Assembly: GCF_949987535.1 (NCBI RefSeq)
Contig: NC_080078.1
Span: 51,114,207 to 51,178,206, forward strand
Source: Balaenoptera acutorostrata
Taxonomy: Eukaryota; Chordata; Mammalia; Artiodactyla; Balaenopteridae
Length of the DNA: 64,000 bases
Reading direction: 5' to 3'
Shown here in pieces: positions 55,261-64,000 of this stretch. A program made the translations under genes and the position numbers. The first letter of the stretch is position 1. Each line of letters starts with the position of its first letter. The notes below the pieces were generated by a model. The model made no database searches, was not told the origin of the DNA, and worked only from the letters and a program-made list of their open reading frames with translations.

Positions 55261-56539
55261 GTATTAAACACTTCCCTTCTGCTCGGTGCTTCACCTCCAT
55301 CTAAGACTTTGTGAGCAATGTTCTCATTTTGCTGCTTACAGTTATGCTTGGAAACCAGGTGATAGTAATGAAAATGGCCCACAAACTATGACATCCACTA
55401 TGAACTTCAGCTTCCATTAAAGAGAAGAAGTTAGATTAAGATGAAAGCACACAAAATCATTTCCAATGTGAATAATTTGGGGGACAACTCCGTTCCTCTT
55501 CCCTCTGGAGACAGACAAGAATCTCTTCTTATTTGCTCTGATAGGTTAGCCAAAAACATAATAGAATGAGACTAGGAAGTTGACACTACTATAGAATATA
55601 CTACCAAGAAATAAGAGCAGAACAAGAAAATGAATATGCTATTAGTTGGAGCTTTGTAAATCACCACTTTGAGTGTTTATTAAGTGTTTGAGTTAAGTTT
55701 GATTAGAATGGGTAGAGAATTTCCATGTGGTAAAAGTGAGACCAGGGTAGCCAAAAAGGAGTTGGAAGTGACACAGATCTGTTCTTGGCTTTCCAATGGG
55801 TGTAGAAAGAGTAGACAGAACTAAAAACACAACTGGAACTCTGGCGCAGTTCCTGGATATTAGCATAGAGGACTGTGCTTTCCATGCAGACAGTGTCATC
55901 AAGTAACCAAAAGAAGAAATACTTGGGGAGAAGAAAGAGGGTGGGGGGAGGAGGAGTCCCTTTCACTGTAGTTCTTCTCCAATGTCAAGGAGACTGGCTG
56001 GGGATCAACAAAGCTCCTCTAAGAATGCCTGTATTTCTTGGTTTTTGGCCAGTTACCCAGAGCAGATGTGAAACGTTTGCTGTGATTAGGAAATATTTTG
56101 CATGTGAGAATGTGAATGCTACAATCCTCAACTAAGCCAAGAAGACTTAATAAATGGTGAAATTTTACATCTTTAGGGAGGAGCAACATATTTTTTTTAA
56201 AAGTGTTGGTTAAAATAAACACCAAATTCCCAAGGAGAGACTCCAGATTCTGATGATGTGTAGCACTGATCATTTTATTACTGTGGAAAAATTTACTCAG
56301 AGAGTGAAGCCCACTTGATTCTTTTGTTAATGTTTTCATTCTCCCATTGTCAATGGTATACAAGTACTCATCCCTTCTGATCTGAGTTTTCTTTTGTTAT
56401 TGGATGAACCAGAAGTGGACTAACAAAATGTGTCCTCGTTGGCAATTAGCAAATGAAGAAGTGATTTGATGTCATTAAAAAAAAGACAGGACTCTTATTT
56501 TACAAATGAAAATGAGTTATCATTGGCTAGAAAAATATG
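55261..56539. other. no gene recognised
   Basis: AT-rich unique-looking sequence. The 86-114 codon frames around 55.7-56.4 kb overlap on opposite strands and have no motif. Confidence 0.35.
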
Positions 56540-56660
56540 GCATGTTAGGGAATACATGGTCCCTCTTTACAGACAGTTGTCTGACCTTCACTAAGTCACT
56601 TTACTTCTCTAGGTTTCAGTGTCCTTTTTGTCAAAGGAGAGAGATGTACTACATCAGCAT
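56540..56660 (+). repeat. MIR relic, plus
   Basis: 'cagttgtctgaccttcacta', 'agtcactttacttctctagg' and 'tttcagtgtcctttttgtca' match the MIR core. Confidence 0.55.
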
Positions 56661-56811
56661 TTCCCAGAGTGTGTATTGTAGAAACTAGTTCTGTGGGATA
56701 TTAATAAATTGTCAAAGCAAAGGTAGGAACTGACTGATCAAACAAGACAAAGAAAGGCATTCAAGACAGAAGAAATCATGTGTGTGCAAGTACAGAGATA
56801 TGAAAACCTTT

Positions 56812-57840
56812 TCACTCATCTGTTCAACAAGTATTTATTGAAAACATGTTATGTGCCAGGTGTTGACTGTGCTAGAAGTTGGAGGTTCCGTGGTAAGTAA
56901 AAATGACAAGAAACTTGCTTTCAAAGAGCTTATATTCTTGTGGGGCTTATGATTAAACAAGCAATTAAAATGAAATCAAGTATTCTGAATATTATGACAC
57001 AAAAAGAGAGGCTCCTACAGAATATGGGCATAAGGGAAGTAAGAGAGTACTTTTTGGAAGAAGTTATATTTAAACCTAGACCTAAAGGACAAATAGGAGT
57101 GATACATGCAAAGAGTGTAGAATGAATATTTCAAGCAAAAGCGTCCTTATGGGGTAAGAGCATGCAGCTAAATAAGAAAATGGTGACTTTAAAGAACCTG
57201 AACTTGAAATCCAGTATGGCTGAATTTGATTTGAGGGGGTGAAAGTGAAAGCAAATGAGCTTTAAGGGGTAAATGGGGGAAGATCATGTTGTATCAGAGA
57301 CAATGCTTGATGGTCTGGATTTCATCATGTAGAAAATAGGGAATATTAAAAACTTGAAGCACTTGAGCAAAAAGATCATATTTTTAATTTTGAAGTGGCA
57401 GCAGTGACAGCAGTAAGATTTTATAGGGGAGGAGCAAGATGAGAAAAAACTGTAGTAACTGGGAGACACTTGCCTCCTAGCAGTGGCAGCAGAGATGGAG
57501 AAAAGAGAAAAATGTAAAAGTCATTTAAAAGGTAGAATTGGAAGGTTTGTGCCTGATTAGGTGCTGGTAGTGAACAGGAGGGAAGAATCTTGGTTGACAC
57601 CTATGTTCTCAGTGTGGGTCATAAGGTAGATGCTGGTTGCATAAACCAGAATAGAGATTATAGAACAAGGAGGGGATGAAGAAAGAGGAAATTGAGAAAT
57701 AAAATTGAGTTCTCTTTGGGATGTGTCTATCCTTTTACTCCATTGGACTTTAAATGAAAGTATTTGGATACCTCAGCCTAGAACATGAGGGAGTGAGCTG
57801 AAGTCTCAATGTAAATTTGGATGTCTTTAGTTCATGGATG
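56812..57840 (-). mobile_element. L2 LINE remnant, minus
   Basis: It starts with the antisense L2 3' tail ('ttcaacaagtatttattgaa', 'acatgttatgtgccaggtgt', 'aagagcttatattcttgtgg') and continues leftward-coded into antisense reverse transcriptase remnant sequence (GA-rich, 'gtctggatttcatcatgtag', 'gagcaaaaagatcatatttt', 'gaggagcaagatgag'). No frame survives. Confidence 0.65.
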
Positions 57841-59219
57841 ACCGTCAAACCTTGGAGTGGCTGTGATGACCCAAAAGGTGTGTGAGGAATAAAATAAGAA
57901 GAAAGATAAGGCTAAAACCAACACTGAGGGAGGAAGCAGATGAAATTACATTTGCAAAGAGGATGGAGAAGGAAATGTAAAGAAGCACAGTTAATCTTAA
58001 ATTTTTAGTGATGGTACACAGATGTTCAAATAAAGTAGATAAGATTGTATTTTGTTGAAGTTTATTTATGATTTCCATGCAAATGTTCTGGTATCAGAAA
58101 AATTATGTAAACTCTAACTCTGGAATGCACTCAGTTTTTTTTTTTTTTAAGAGTTTGCTGAGATACAAGTAACCTCAAACAATGAATTAATTTTAAAACC
58201 ATTTCTTTCTAAACCTTAAATACAATGACAGAGACGTACTCATAATTCAACCTATATTACCCAAGTAGACAAAATATATAGATTTTTCTATTAAACTTCT
58301 ATGGCCTGTACTGCAAAGATGTCTTTCAACTGACAAAAACACAATCACATTTGCCTGCCATGAAAATAGACATCATTTTATAACATCTCCCCAGCTTCCA
58401 CCCCACTTGGCTGTATGAATAGCAACTGGAAGCTGGCTGAACAACTAAGTAAAGAAATCATAGTTAATCCAAAGAACAAATCAATACATCCAGAAATCAA
58501 AAACAAGCACATGTAAGAAAACAAGAAACTAGGATTTTTTTCCCCCCAAGTGTTGAACATGCTTGGTTTCACTGGGGTCATAACAATGAGTTTCCAAATT
58601 TTGGAACCCTTTGGACCCCTAGCCTGTCTGATTTTCTGACTAAGCTACAGTCTTCTGGAGTTGATTTCATCAGTGGCTGGTGAAGCATGACTTTGTTTTT
58701 TTATAAGCTTTTCTTCTTAAAACAACAATTTGATGAGCTCAGCATAAATTAATCAGAAACATATGGATTAAATTGACTCCAAAATACATATGGGTTTAAA
58801 AAATAAGAAAAGGACTTGGGGCAAAAACACATATAGGGCTTTATAAGCCTAATATGTTACAAAACCGTGGCAAGAGGATTCCAAATATGACATCCCCTTA
58901 TCTCTGTCATGGTCAGCAAAGTCTTTGCTATCTTCTCACAGAAAAAGGAAGTTAAGAAACAGATGAGCACTGTGAGATTTTTTGGCCTTACAGCCCGCTC
59001 TCTAAGGCCAGACACTGTGGTTTCACTCTGTCTGGCTGCTGATTCTTTGAGTGGAAGAGGGGCCCTTGAGAGGCATTTATTTGCTTCTGTGACACTGGTG
59101 TCTATGACCACACCTCTAGGTTTATCCTCTCCTTTGAAGACACAACTTCATTGTTCACTTCTTCTAGGGCAATTCTTCTCTTAAATAATTTGTTTTCATC
59201 TTTAAATCAACATATAAAT
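57841..59219. other. no gene recognised
   Basis: AT-rich unique-looking sequence with a T14 run at 58136-58149. Overlapping 84- and 91-codon frames near 58.9-59.2 kb have no recognisable domain. Confidence 0.35.
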
Positions 59220-59800
59220 ATAATGAATTTACTATCTCTCCCTCTCACTTCCCAGTCTTCCAGGCACTAAATCTTGGGGACATCTTTGACAACTTTGTCC
59301 TCTTAATTCCTCATATCCAACATCTGTCAACAAGTCCTGCCAAATTGTCTTTGAAATCCATACCCTCTCCATCTTGATTGCTATCACCCTCATCCAGCCC
59401 CTCATCACCTCACACCTGGATTACAAGAGCAGCCTCTATGTTGACCTTACTGATTTCTCCTAAACTCTAGGCCACCTACACACTACTGGCAGCCTAATCT
59501 TCTTTAACCTATGCTTTCATCCTATCACCCTTCCCCTTCTCCTTTTTTGCTTGTCCTATATGTCAAATTTAAATTCTTCTGCATTCCTCCCAAGTTTCTT
59601 CATAACATGATATACCCTACCTCTCCAAGCATGTTTACTGTTATTGCTCGTACTGGCTCCCTCTCAAAGCTTGGCATCAGTGCTATGCTTATGTTCATTT
59701 TATGTTCCAGTTTACATTCCCCCAAATCTTTCCCTGACTACTTATTTCCTCACTTTTATTTACCTTTCCTTTACATTTTTATGGCATGATATTTATATCA
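59220..59800 (+). mobile_element. L2/CR1-type LINE remnant, plus
   Basis: C/T-rich decayed reverse transcriptase C-terminal region. 'ttggggacatctttgacaac', 'catatccaacatctgtcaac' and 'cacacctggattacaagagc' correspond to the conserved 'LG..D..L..HIQ..S' and 'LDY' stretches of L2-type ORFs. The 92-codon frame at 59511 is part of this relic. Confidence 0.55.
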
Positions 59801-60029
59801 CATAATGTGGGCAACCTCACTAATGTGATCTTTAAGTGACTACCCAAAAGATGAAAAGAACTCAGCTCACAGAGAGTGAAGGGGAAACAGTTTGTACCAA
59901 GACTCTGTGATGGTTTGTGCATGGGGAAAGGGGGAGGAACAGCTTTGTGTGCTTGAGAAATTGTAGAGAAAGAAATTACGTGTTAAGAAATTTTGTTTAA
60001 GAAAATGTAAAAGGCCATTGTAGCTGACA
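59801..60029. other. no gene recognised
   Basis: Unique-looking spacer between two oppositely oriented L2 relics. Confidence 0.3.
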
Positions 60030-60480
60030 TGTAGCTTAAAGGAGGAAATGGGTGTAAGAAGAGATTGGACAATAGTCAGAGGCCAGATTGTGGAAGATCT
60101 TGGCAGCTGTGCTACACAGTGGATTTTGTTCTAAATTCAAGATGCTCTAAGGTCATTTACATTAAAGAGGAGGAGGTCATTTACTGGAAGATAACTTGTG
60201 CTTCTTTGTGAAGAAAGACTAGTAGTAAGGAGACTGGTATAAAGGTTATTTCAATAAAGTAGACAAGAGAGAGAAAGGTGAGTTGGACTTGATGGTAGCC
60301 ATGGAGGCAGAGAACACACTGGAAGGAGAATTGGCCGGGTACACTCATGAATTGGACGTGAGACTTATGAGAAAGTGACAAATTAAGGATGATTCCTACA
60401 TTTCATGCTTGAGGAATTAAGTATACTTCCTAAAATAGAGAAGACTGTGAGAGAGAGAATAGGTACATTGAATTAAGATA
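60030..60480 (-). mobile_element. L2 LINE remnant, minus
   Basis: Antisense of the same L2 region as 59220-59800: 'gaggccagattgtggaagat', 'cacagtggattttgttctaa', 'gtaaggagactggtataaag', 'gttatttcaataaagtagac' and 'aattaaggatgattcctaca'. Confidence 0.55.
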
Positions 60481-60940
60481 TCAGATTCGGATTTAGCTTC
60501 AGGCAAAAATGGATTAAGTACTTTTGACCCATTTCTACATCCTTGAAAGCAACAGGAAGAGCTGAACAAGCTAGTTTCAAATCTATTTAAAGGCATTGGA
60601 GAGTTATTTGGAGGGTGCATAATCCATGAAACAGAGGACAGTCCAGAGACATGATCCAGGCATGTGGTTTCCACTTTTCCCCTCAAGGCTTTTGCTCATT
60701 TTGAAAGTGGAAGAAGACAAGCTGAAAAGCTACAGCTTTCAGAGATTTCGCTAGATTTATATTGTTAGGAGGACAAAAACGGGAGTACTTTGCACACCAA
60801 GGAAGAAGATCCTTGGTAAACACCTTGTCTTCTGGTTGGTACCTCAAAGACCACACCTAAGGAAGAAGATGAAGTGGAAGTAGCCCAAACCTCACAGAGA
60901 CTGAATCCAGATTCAAACCTTCTCAATTCCCAATTGGATT
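60481..60940. other. possible old L1 5' region, otherwise unidentified
   Basis: A-rich sequence that may belong to the old L1 continuing after 62693, but the match is weak. No gene seen; the 89-codon minus-strand frame at 60417-60686 has no motif. Confidence 0.3.
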
Positions 60941-60958
60941 AAAGTGATATAGGATTGT
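60941..60958. repeat. target-site duplication, left (truncated L1 copy 2)
   Basis: aaagtgatataggattgt, perfectly repeated at 62675-62692 (18 bp). Confidence 0.95.
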
Positions 60959-62300
60959 CCCTATCAAACTACCACTGACATTTTTCACAGAACAAGGACA
61001 AAAAAATTCACAAGTTGTATGGAAAAACAAAAGACCCCAAATAGCCAAAGCAATCTTGAGAAAGAAAAACGGAGCTGGAGGAATCAGGCTCCCTGACTTC
61101 AGACTATACTACAAAGCTATAGCCATCAAGACAGTATTGTACTGGCACAAAAACAGAAATATAGATGAATGGAACAGGATAGAAAGCCCAGAGATAAACC
61201 CATGCACATATGGTCACCTTATCTTTGATAAAGGAGGCAAGAATATACAGTGGAGAAAAGACAGCCTCTTCAATAAGTGGTGACGGGAAAACTGGACAGC
61301 TACATGTAAAAGAATGAAATTAGAACACTCCCTAACACCATACACAAAAATAAACTCAAAATGGATTAAAGACCTAAATGTAAGGCCAGACACTATCAAA
61401 CTCTTAGAGGAAAAATATAGGCAGAACACTCTATGACATAAATCACAGCAAGATCCTTTTTGACTCACCTCCTAGAGAAATGGAAATAAAAACAAGAATA
61501 AACAAATGGGACCTAATGACACTTAAAAGCTTTTGCACAGCAAAGGAAACCATAAATAAGACGAAAAGACAACCCTCAGAATAGGAGAAAATATTTGCAA
61601 ATGAAGCAACTGACAAAGGATTAATCTCCAAGATTTACAAGCAGCTCATGCAGCTCAATAACAACAACAACAACAAAACCCAATCCAAAAATGGGCAGAA
61701 GACCTAAATAGACATTTCTCCAAAGAAGATATACAGATTGCCAACAAACATATGAAAGAAGGCTCAACATCATTAATCATTAGAGAAATGCAAATCAAAA
61801 CTACAATGAGATATTATTTCACACTGGTCAGAATGTCCATCATCAAAAAATCTACAAACAATAAATGCTGGAGAGGGTGTGGAGAAAAGGGAACCCTCTT
61901 GCACTGTTGGTGGGAATGTAAATTGATACAGCCACTATGGAGAACAGTATGGAGGTTCCTTAAAAAACTAAAAATAGAACTACCATACAACCCAGCAATC
62001 CCACTACTGGGCATATACCCTGAGAAAACCAAAATTCAAAAAGAGACTTGTACCACAACGTTCATTGCAGCACTATTTACAATAGCCAGGACATGGAAGC
62101 AACCTAACTGTCCATCAACAGGTGAATGGATAAAGAAGATGTGGCACATATACACAATGGAATATTACTCAGCCATAAAAAGAAATGAAATTGAGTTATT
62201 TGTAGTGAGGTGGATGGACCTAGAGTCTGTCATACAAAGCAAAGTAAATCAGAAAGGGAAAAACAAATACCATATGCTGACACATATATATGGAATCTAA
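60959..62300 (+). pseudogene. ORF2: L1 ORF2 C-terminal fragment, broken
   Basis: Encodes the region after the reverse transcriptase core. Open blocks are 61056-61283 ([13 protein letters not shown]... to FNKW) and 61752-62300 (...[19 protein letters not shown]...). They are separated by a TGA at 61281-61283, an extra A in the A-run near 61410-61416 that shifts frame, and a TAG replacing a Trp codon at about 61581-61583. The cysteine-rich C-X3-C-X7-H-X4-C motif is intact. There is no start or promoter. Confidence 0.9.
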
Positions 62301-62674
62301 AAAAAAAAAAATGGTCATGAAGAACCTAGGGGCCAGATGGGAATAAAGACACAGACCTACTAGAGAATGGACTTGAGGACACGGGGAGGGGGAAGGGTAA
62401 GTGGGACAAAGTGAGAGAGTGGCAGGGACATATATACACTACCAAACGTAAAATAGATAGCTAGTGGGAAGCAGCCACATAGCACAGGGAGATCAGCTCG
62501 GTGCTTTGTGACCACCTAGAGGGGTGGGATAGGGAGGGTGGGAGGGAGGGAGATGCAAGAGGGAAGAGATATGGGAACATATATATATGTATAATTGATT
62601 CACTTTATTATAAAGCAGAAACTAACACACCATTGTAAAACAGTTATACTCCAGTAAAGATGTTAAAAAAGAAA
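60959..62674 (+). mobile_element. 5'-truncated L1, same lineage as the full-length copy
   Basis: 1.7 kb collinear with about 30915-32612 of the full-length L1: ORF2 C-terminal third, 3'UTR with G-rich block (about 62521-62551), variant poly(A) signal AGTAAA (62653-62658) and A-tail. It has a perfect 18-bp target duplication. It is truncated within ORF2 and cannot move by itself. It retains the 11 bases deleted from the 25.3-kb copy, so it did not derive from that copy after the deletion. Confidence 0.95.
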
Positions 62675-62692
62675 AAAGTGATATAGGATTGT
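62675..62692. repeat. target-site duplication, right (truncated L1 copy 2)
   Basis: aaagtgatataggattgt, partner of 60941-60958. Confidence 0.95.
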
Positions 62693-63040
62693 TAGTGACT
62701 AATTTAGCTGTGTACCAGAAACAAAGAGAAATCCTCTCTGGAGAAAGACAAAAATCAACCAGGACTCCAAAACACCTGTAAAAATTATCAAACACAATAT
62801 CTTGCATTCAGAAAAAAAAAACAAAAACAAAAACTAAACAAGGATACCAAAGATAAGATGGCTAAAACAAAAAAAGATGACCAAAAAATGAGAGGAAATA
62901 GATAACAGAAACAGACCCACAGGATATCTTGAATCTGAAGATGTTGGACATGAAATTAATTATTAGTGAAATACTCAAGAAATTTTTTTAAAAGACAGGA
63001 AGAAAAATTTTGGAATAGAACAGAATTTTTTAATTAATTA
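62693..63040 (+). mobile_element. old L1 (L1M/HAL1-like) 5' or ORF1 part
   Basis: 'aacagaaacagacccacagg' followed by 'ttgaatctgaagatgttgga' 'catgaaattaattat' resembles the start of ORF1 in old mammalian L1 or HAL1 elements. It is interrupted by the minus-strand L1 at 63041-63518 and resumes afterwards. Confidence 0.5.
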
Positions 63041-63518
63041 ATTTAGTTTTTAACATCTTTATTGGAGCATAACTGCTTTACAATTGTGTGTTAGTTTCTG
63101 CTTTATAACAAAGTGAATCAGCTATACATGTATGTGTATCCCCATGTCTCCACCCTCTTGCATCTGCCTCCCACCGTCCCTATCCCACTCCTCTACGTGG
63201 TCACAAAGCACCGAGCTGATCTCCCTGTGCTATGTGGCTGCTTCCCACTAGCTATCTATTTTACATTTGGTAGTGTATATATGCCCACGCCACTCTCTCA
63301 CTTCATCCCAGCTTACCCTCCCCCCACCCCCCGCGTGTCCTCAAGTCCATTCTTTACATCTGCGTCTTTATACCTGTCCTGCCCCTAGGTTCTTCAGAAC
63401 CATTTTTTTTTTTTTAGATTCCATATATATGTATTAGCATATGGTATTTGTTTTTCTCTTTCTGACTTACTTCACTCTGTATGACAGTCTCTAGGTCCAT
63501 CTACCTCACTACAAATAA
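63041..63518 (-). mobile_element. 5'-truncated L1 3' end, minus
   Basis: Antisense copy of the same L1 3' end as the 25.3-kb element. It runs from 'taacatctttattgg' (antisense AATAAA at 63058-63063) through the C-rich antisense of the G-rich block (63319-63334) to 'cctcactacaaataa', which matches the ORF2 end. A 7-bp repeat atagaac at 63015-63021 and 63522-63528 is a possible target duplication, but is separated from the ends by a few bases. The 91-codon plus-strand frame is antisense to L1. Confidence 0.85.
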
Positions 63519-64000
63519 ACTATAGAACTTAAAATATACAATAACAGATATTAAGAGCATAATGCTTTTAGTAACATTGTTAAAAGCTGAAGAGAGAATT
63601 AATGAAATTGAACATAGATCAGGAAGAAACACACATACTGACACTTGAAAGGAGAACTTAATGAAATGTAGAGTAAAGAAAGTAAAAATCATATGAGTTA
63701 TTAAAAGGTTCTAACACACAAGTATTTGGAATCCCAAAAGAAAAGGAGAGAATGTGACAGAACAATATTTGAGAGATAATAGCTAGGAGTTTTCCAAAGT
63801 GACAAAAGACCTCAAGCCACAAATTCAAGAGGCACAAAATACGAGTAAACAAATTCAGAGACACATTTTTTAAAGAAAGACAATTCATCAATACTAAAAT
63901 GTAAAGTTCATTTGACATTTAAAAATCAATATATATAATGTACCACATTAATGGAATAGACGAGAAAGTAATATAACATTTCAATAGATGTACAAATAAC
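63519..64000 (+). pseudogene. old L1 ORF1 remnant, continues past the window
   Basis: Decayed ORF1: 63799-63852 translates as VTKDLKPQIQEAQNTSKQ, recognisable as the RRM-adjacent part of L1 ORF1p. Before it, about 63722-63740 gives GIPKEKE, the remnant of the GVPEEEE-type motif. Several frame changes lie between. The upstream 63590-63650 region is coiled-coil-like. It is much more diverged than the 27.5-kb ORF1. Confidence 0.7.

Noticed and set aside
59220..60480. A single palindromic transposon
   Set aside because: No terminal repeats or target duplication at the outer edges; the two arms read as separate L2 fragments.

Overview
The window is mammalian nuclear DNA, most likely from a whale or dolphin. 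The best marker is a tRNA-derived SINE of the CHR type (typical of Cetacea and close cetartiodactyl relatives), present twice (13625-13925 on the plus strand, 35397-35721 on the minus strand). A long L1 lineage with matching 3' ends occurs three times. The rest is ordinary AT-rich mammalian intergenic or intronic sequence. I see no exon series, tRNA, rRNA, CRISPR array or bacterial-type operon. No host protein-coding gene can be supported; nearly all short open reading frames are chance or lie in repeats.

Layout. 1-13 kb: a hAT-like DNA transposon (182-510), an L2 LINE remnant (820-1640), L1 and MIR relics, and a second hAT-like element (6689-7257) nested in an LTR-like repeat. 13-19 kb: LTR-like repeats, a CHR SINE with a perfect 13-bp target duplication, a solo ERV LTR (14057-14527), an old L1 3' end, and a second, inverted copy of the 6.7-kb hAT-like family (17684-18417). 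19-25 kb: MIR and MER5-like relics in otherwise unique sequence.

25289-32612 is the main feature: a full-length L1 retrotransposon of about 7.3 kb with a 14-bp target duplication, a 2.2-kb 5'UTR, an uninterrupted ORF1 (297 codons), and an ORF2 whose endonuclease residues are intact but which is broken downstream by several frameshifts, a stop codon and an 11-base deletion. It cannot make full-length ORF2p.

33-46 kb: old L1, L2, MIR and MER relics, a CHR SINE with an unusual two-part tail, a truncated L1 (42207-42706) inserted into an L2, and an MLT1-like solo LTR (43458-43853). 46-52 kb is structurally the oddest stretch. It has a polypurine tract, a nested perfect palindrome (47233-47301), a MIR interrupted by a 119-bp insert (around 49.1 kb), an inverted copy of that insert (around 50.0 kb), a 390-bp polypyrimidine tract with about 35 uninterrupted TTC units, and then a fragment of the same MIR without the insert, placed inside an old L1 (50850-50936).

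52-64 kb: mostly unique sequence and L2 relics, then an L1 cluster in which two younger truncated L1s (60959-62674 plus, 63041-63518 minus) sit in or beside a much older L1 whose ORF1 remnant runs off the window end.

The features do not act together as a pathway. The window records successive insertions: L2 and MIR first, then MER/hAT and LTR elements, then L1M, then the cetacean L1 and CHR waves. Repeat family names come from remembered consensus features, not a database search, and are given only as far as the sequence supports them.
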